From an uncultured Paracoccaceae bacterium (GTDB lineage Bacteria; Pseudomonadota; Alphaproteobacteria; Rhodobacterales; Rhodobacteraceae): a stretch of 64,000 bases of DNA. This document shows positions 61,522-64,000 of this stretch, in pieces. Where the stretch lies: assembly GCA_947493745.1 (NCBI GenBank), contig CANLSM010000008.1:62001-126000 (forward strand), written 5' to 3'. The notes beneath the pieces were generated by a model. It did no database searches and was not told the DNA's origin. It saw only the letters and a program-made list of their open reading frames with translations. The position numbers were made by a program, and so were the translations under genes. Within the stretch, counting starts at the first letter, position 1. Each line of letters opens with the position of its first letter.

Positions 61522-62325
61522 TCAGGTATCCGGTGTCGTGAAATGGCGTGAGGTTTCGCTCGACATAAACTCTGTGACGGTCTGTACAAGGCTGTTCTGC
61601 GGATAGCGCGCGGATATCTCGGCGGCCCGCTCATGCAGGCTGCCATCGCCTGAAAAAAGTTCGGTGAAGGCTGCGCGCAGACCTTGTATCTCGGCCTTGT
61701 CCGCCCCTCGACGGCGCAGGCCGACAAGATTGAGGCCAGCCAGGCTCGCCCGATCGCCCATGACCGTTCCAAAGGGGATCACGTCGCTTACCACCGCTGC
61801 CAGGCCGCCGATCATCGCGCCGCGGCCGATGCGGCAGAACTGATGGACACCGGCAAGAGCGCCGATCACGACATTGTCCCCGATGATGCAATGCCCGCCC
61901 AGAGACGCGTTGTTCGCAAGCACCACGCCGTTGCCAACCATGCAGTCATGGCCGACATGAACGCCCATCATGTAAAGCCCGCCATCGCCGACGCGGGTCA
62001 CACCGCCGCCGCCCTCTGTGCCGGGGTTCATGGTCACATGCTCGCGGATCATGTTGTTCTTGCCGATGACGAGCTGCGTGCGTTCGCCTGCGAATTTGAG
62101 GTCCTGGGGCCGATGCCCGATGGAGGCAAACGGCCAGATCGTCGTGCCATCGCCAATATGGGTCCATCCGGCCAGCGCCACATGGCTCTTCAGTTCGACA
62201 CCTGCGCCGAGCATGACTTCGGGCCCGATCGTGCAGAGCGGTCCGATCTTGCAGTCCGGTCCGATCACCGCACCGTCCTCGACAACAGAAGTGGGGTGGA
62301 TCTGCGCGCTGGGATCAATTGACAT
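61522..62325 (-). CDS. lpxA: UDP-N-acetylglucosamine acyltransferase
   Basis: A 267-residue left-handed parallel beta-helix protein with hexapeptide repeats from residue 5 (IHPTSVVEDGAVIGPDC) to about 190. The catalytic His lies in GVHVGHDCMVGNGV (about 124). The C terminus is helical. It adds the first acyl chain to UDP-GlcNAc in lipid A synthesis. The start overlaps the fabZ stop by one base. Confidence 0.96.
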   Translation of the reverse strand: MSIDPSAQIHPTSVVEDGAVIGPDCKIGPLCTIGPEVMLGAGVELKSHVALAGWTHIGDGTTIWPFASIGHRPQDLKFAGERTQLVIGKNNMIREHVTMNPGTEGGGGVTRVGDGGLYMMGVHVGHDCMVGNGVVLANNASLGGHCIIGDNVVIGALAGVHQFCRIGRGAMIGGLAAVVSDVIPFGTVMGDRASLAGLNLVGLRRRGADKAEIQGLRAAFTELFSGDGSLHERAAEISARYPQNSLVQTVTEFMSSETSRHFTTPDT

Positions 62326-62810
62326 CAGCTGTCCTTGTCTGTCTCTGGAGGCTGGATCATCGCGGTAAACTCGGCCTCGGCCACGATCTGCCCCTCAACC
62401 TTGCCCTCCCCCCAGAACTTCCAGACCTTGCCGCGACCGCGGATCACGGTGACATGCAGCTCAAGCTGGTCGCCCGGCTGGACGATCTGGCGAAACTTGC
62501 ATTTGTCGAGCGTCATGAAATAGACAAGCAGGTCGTTGTCGATGAGGTCCAGCGACTTGACCACCATCACCGCAGCGGTTTGCGCCATGGCCTCAACAAT
62601 CGTGACCCCTGGCATAACCGGTTTGGCCGGGAAGTGCCCCTGAAAATGGGGCTCGTTCACAGTCACATTCTTGATCCCGACCGCCGCCTTGTTGGGCTCG
62701 ATATTGATGACCCTGTCGATGAACAGGAACGGATAGCGATGCGGGATGCAGCGCTTGATCTCGTCAATATCGGCCATTTCAAGGTCTTGATTGATATCCG
62801 TATAAGCCAT
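62325..62810 (-). CDS. fabZ: 3-hydroxyacyl-ACP dehydratase FabZ
   Basis: A 161-residue hot-dog-fold dehydratase with [13 protein letters not shown], the catalytic His in [14 protein letters not shown] (about 60) and the Glu in [10 protein letters not shown]. It works in unsaturated and saturated fatty acid elongation. The ATG at 62810 begins [19 protein letters not shown]; a longer frame enters the skp gene. Only 10 bases separate it from skp. Confidence 0.96.
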   Translation of the reverse strand: MAYTDINQDLEMADIDEIKRCIPHRYPFLFIDRVINIEPNKAAVGIKNVTVNEPHFQGHFPAKPVMPGVTIVEAMAQTAAVMVVKSLDLIDNDLLVYFMTLDKCKFRQIVQPGDQLELHVTVIRGRGKVWKFWGEGKVEGQIVAEAEFTAMIQPPETDKDS

Positions 62811-62820
62811 TTCGCGTTCC

Positions 62821-63378
62821 CTAGTTACCCGAAGAGGTGGCGTCGGGGTTGTCCAAGTTGTTCTTTTTGTAGACGTCATCCAAACGTGTAATGACCCGGT
62901 CGGTAATGTTCAAATTCTGATTTGACATCAGAACCGCGCGCTGCTCGACGACCGCACCGGCACCGGTTTCGGTCAGGATCTGCTGTAGGATGGGCGCGAC
63001 CTGACTGAAAAAGTCGCGACGTCGCTGCTCGGCGGCCTGCGACAGGGCAGATGCCTTCTCTTCCTGCTCGGCGCGGATACGGACCACCTTGGCGTCAAAG
63101 GCATCAGCCAACGCCTGAAAGCTGGCCGGATCGGTGCGCGGTCGCAGATCCGTCAACTGCTGCTCTTCGGCCTCAAGCTCCTGATCCAGCGCGCGGCCTT
63201 CGGCGATCAGTTCGGTCCGTTCGGCATCTTCCTGTGCGAGCACGTCGCGGCCAGCAAGGCTTTCGGCGAGAACCCTTTCCTGCTCCAGGATCAGAAAGGC
63301 AGGGCGGAAGGTCTGTGCGGTCGCCGATGTGGCGGTGGCGAGCAAACCGGCGATGAGAAGCGAGCATATCCAGCGCAT
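62821..63378 (-). CDS. skp: OmpH/Skp family periplasmic chaperone
   Basis: A 185-residue protein with a Sec signal peptide ([21 protein letters not shown], then QTF). The mature protein is a long charged coiled coil ([20 protein letters not shown] to [19 protein letters not shown]) and ends with the beta body segment around [18 protein letters not shown]. It assists outer-membrane protein folding and lies between bamA and fabZ, as is usual. Confidence 0.88.
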   Translation of the reverse strand: MRWICSLLIAGLLATATSATAQTFRPAFLILEQERVLAESLAGRDVLAQEDAERTELIAEGRALDQELEAEEQQLTDLRPRTDPASFQALADAFDAKVVRIRAEQEEKASALSQAAEQRRRDFFSQVAPILQQILTETGAGAVVEQRAVLMSNQNLNITDRVITRLDDVYKKNNLDNPDATSSGN

Positions 63379-63391
63379 GAGGGCAGGTTTA

Positions 63392-64000
63392 TCAGAAACG
63401 GGTATCCACCGTCAGCCGAAAACGTTCCTCCTCGTCGCCCTCAACGGTTTTGAGCGGTTTGGCGAAGTTGAAGCGCAAGGGGCCAATCGCAGTGTCCCAG
63501 AAAAGCGAAACACCGACGGCGGATCGCAACTCGGCACCGTCGTCAATCGGGCCGGAGGCTCCATCGACCACATCATCCAGACCCCAGACCGTGCCGGTAT
63601 CCAGAAACACGCCGCCAAACACGCCATACTCTTCGGGAAAGCCGATCGGAAAACTCGCTTCCAGTCGCGCAATCGCATAGTAGTTTCCGCCCAGCGAGTC
63701 GTTCACGCTGTTGGCTGAGCCCGGACCGATACAGGCATCGCATCTGTCGCGAGGGCCGAGCCCGCCACGATCGAAGCCGCGGAAACTGTCGCCACCCAGA
63801 AAGAACCGGTCGGAAATGCGGGAGTTGCCGTCCTGCATGACCAGCGCGCCGCCCTCCAACTCGGCGGACAGGACCACGTCCTCTTCAAAGAAACTGGTGA
63901 AGACCCGCGCGTTGACGACGGATTTCGAGAACTCGGTGTCGCCACCCACACCTGCAAAGTCCTGATCGAAGCGCAGAATGAAACCGGCTGTCGGATCGAT
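63392..64000 (-). CDS. bamA: Outer-membrane assembly factor BamA, C-terminal part
   Basis: Only the last 202 codons are inside the window; the gene continues to the right of base 64000. The visible part is the end of the 16-strand barrel: FFLGGDSFRGFDRGGLGPRD (the VRGY/RGF loop region), GVFGGVFLDTGTVWG, then ELRSAVGVSLFWDTAIGPLRF with the final Phe. A small disulfide-like loop CDACIGPGS lies in an extracellular loop. The neighbours skp-fabZ-lpxA confirm the identity. Confidence 0.94.
   Translation of the reverse strand: MDPTAGFILRFDQDFAGVGGDTEFSKSVVNARVFTSFFEEDVVLSAELEGGALVMQDGNSRISDRFFLGGDSFRGFDRGGLGPRDRCDACIGPGSANSVNDSLGGNYYAIARLEASFPIGFPEEYGVFGGVFLDTGTVWGLDDVVDGASGPIDDGAELRSAVGVSLFWDTAIGPLRFNFAKPLKTVEGDEEERFRLTVDTRF

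Overview
This is GC-rich chromosomal DNA from an alphaproteobacterium of the order Rhodobacterales, most likely a marine Roseobacter-type or close Rhodobacter-type organism. The signs are a sulfopropanediol (DHPS) catabolic cluster, an AcuI-type acryloyl-CoA reductase, a ChrR-type zinc anti-sigma protein with sigma-E-like promoters, the trpE / YibQ-like / trpGDC-moaC-moeA-lexA order, and an alphaproteobacterial LexA box (GAAC-N7-GAAC). I see no CRISPR array, prophage or intact insertion sequence. Protein names come from reading motifs and gene order; no database search was run.

Layout. 1-165: start of an outer-membrane beta-barrel gene. 0.5-2.2 kb: a non-pyrrolysine MttB-family methyltransferase, then tRNA-Gln(CUG) with its own promoter. 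2.2-8.6 kb: a minus-strand operon hpsN-hpsO-hpsP-solute binding protein-GAF protein, with a divergent LacI-family regulator and a good operator between them. 9.1-13.2 kb: a large CheB-CheR-PAS-histidine kinase and a single-domain response regulator. 13.3-22.9 kb: a surface polysaccharide locus. A plus-strand operon (SGNH-like unknown, TPR-like/GT4 glycosyltransferase, UDP-sugar epimerase, KpsM, KpsT, KpsE) meets a minus-strand neuB-neuC-neuA operon that makes an activated nonulosonic (sialic) acid. 23.2-25.1 kb: tRNA-Ser(GGA), AlaX, CysK.

25.2-34.05 kb looks like one self-contained singlet-oxygen stress island. Two promoters of the same form (TGATCC-N18-TA-rich) face inward from its two ends. 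The left one drives chrR, a DUF6134 protein and an SDR enzyme. The right one drives photolyase, an FAD amine-oxidase-like protein, DUF1365, a cyclopropane-synthase-type methyltransferase, TrgA and an MFS transporter. The two transcripts collide at 27.41 kb. The gene set matches what is known of the RpoE/ChrR regulon and suggests methylated or furan fatty acid synthesis, but no rpoE is next to chrR.

34.1-44.2 kb: a class V aminotransferase and acuI, a DUF1326/DUF2182 pair likely to handle metal, a GntR/FCD regulator with an aldo/keto reductase and a GGCT-like protein, an esterase, an ABC-F ATPase and a class I aminotransferase. 44.2-54 kb: ppiD, trpE, the YibQ-like gene on the other strand, trpGDC, moaC, moeA and lexA. 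54-59.5 kb: comEC, gltX, gltA with a clear terminator, and a YbaK deacylase. 59.5-64 kb: the envelope operon bamA (partial)-skp-fabZ-lpxA-lpxI-lpxB on the minus strand.
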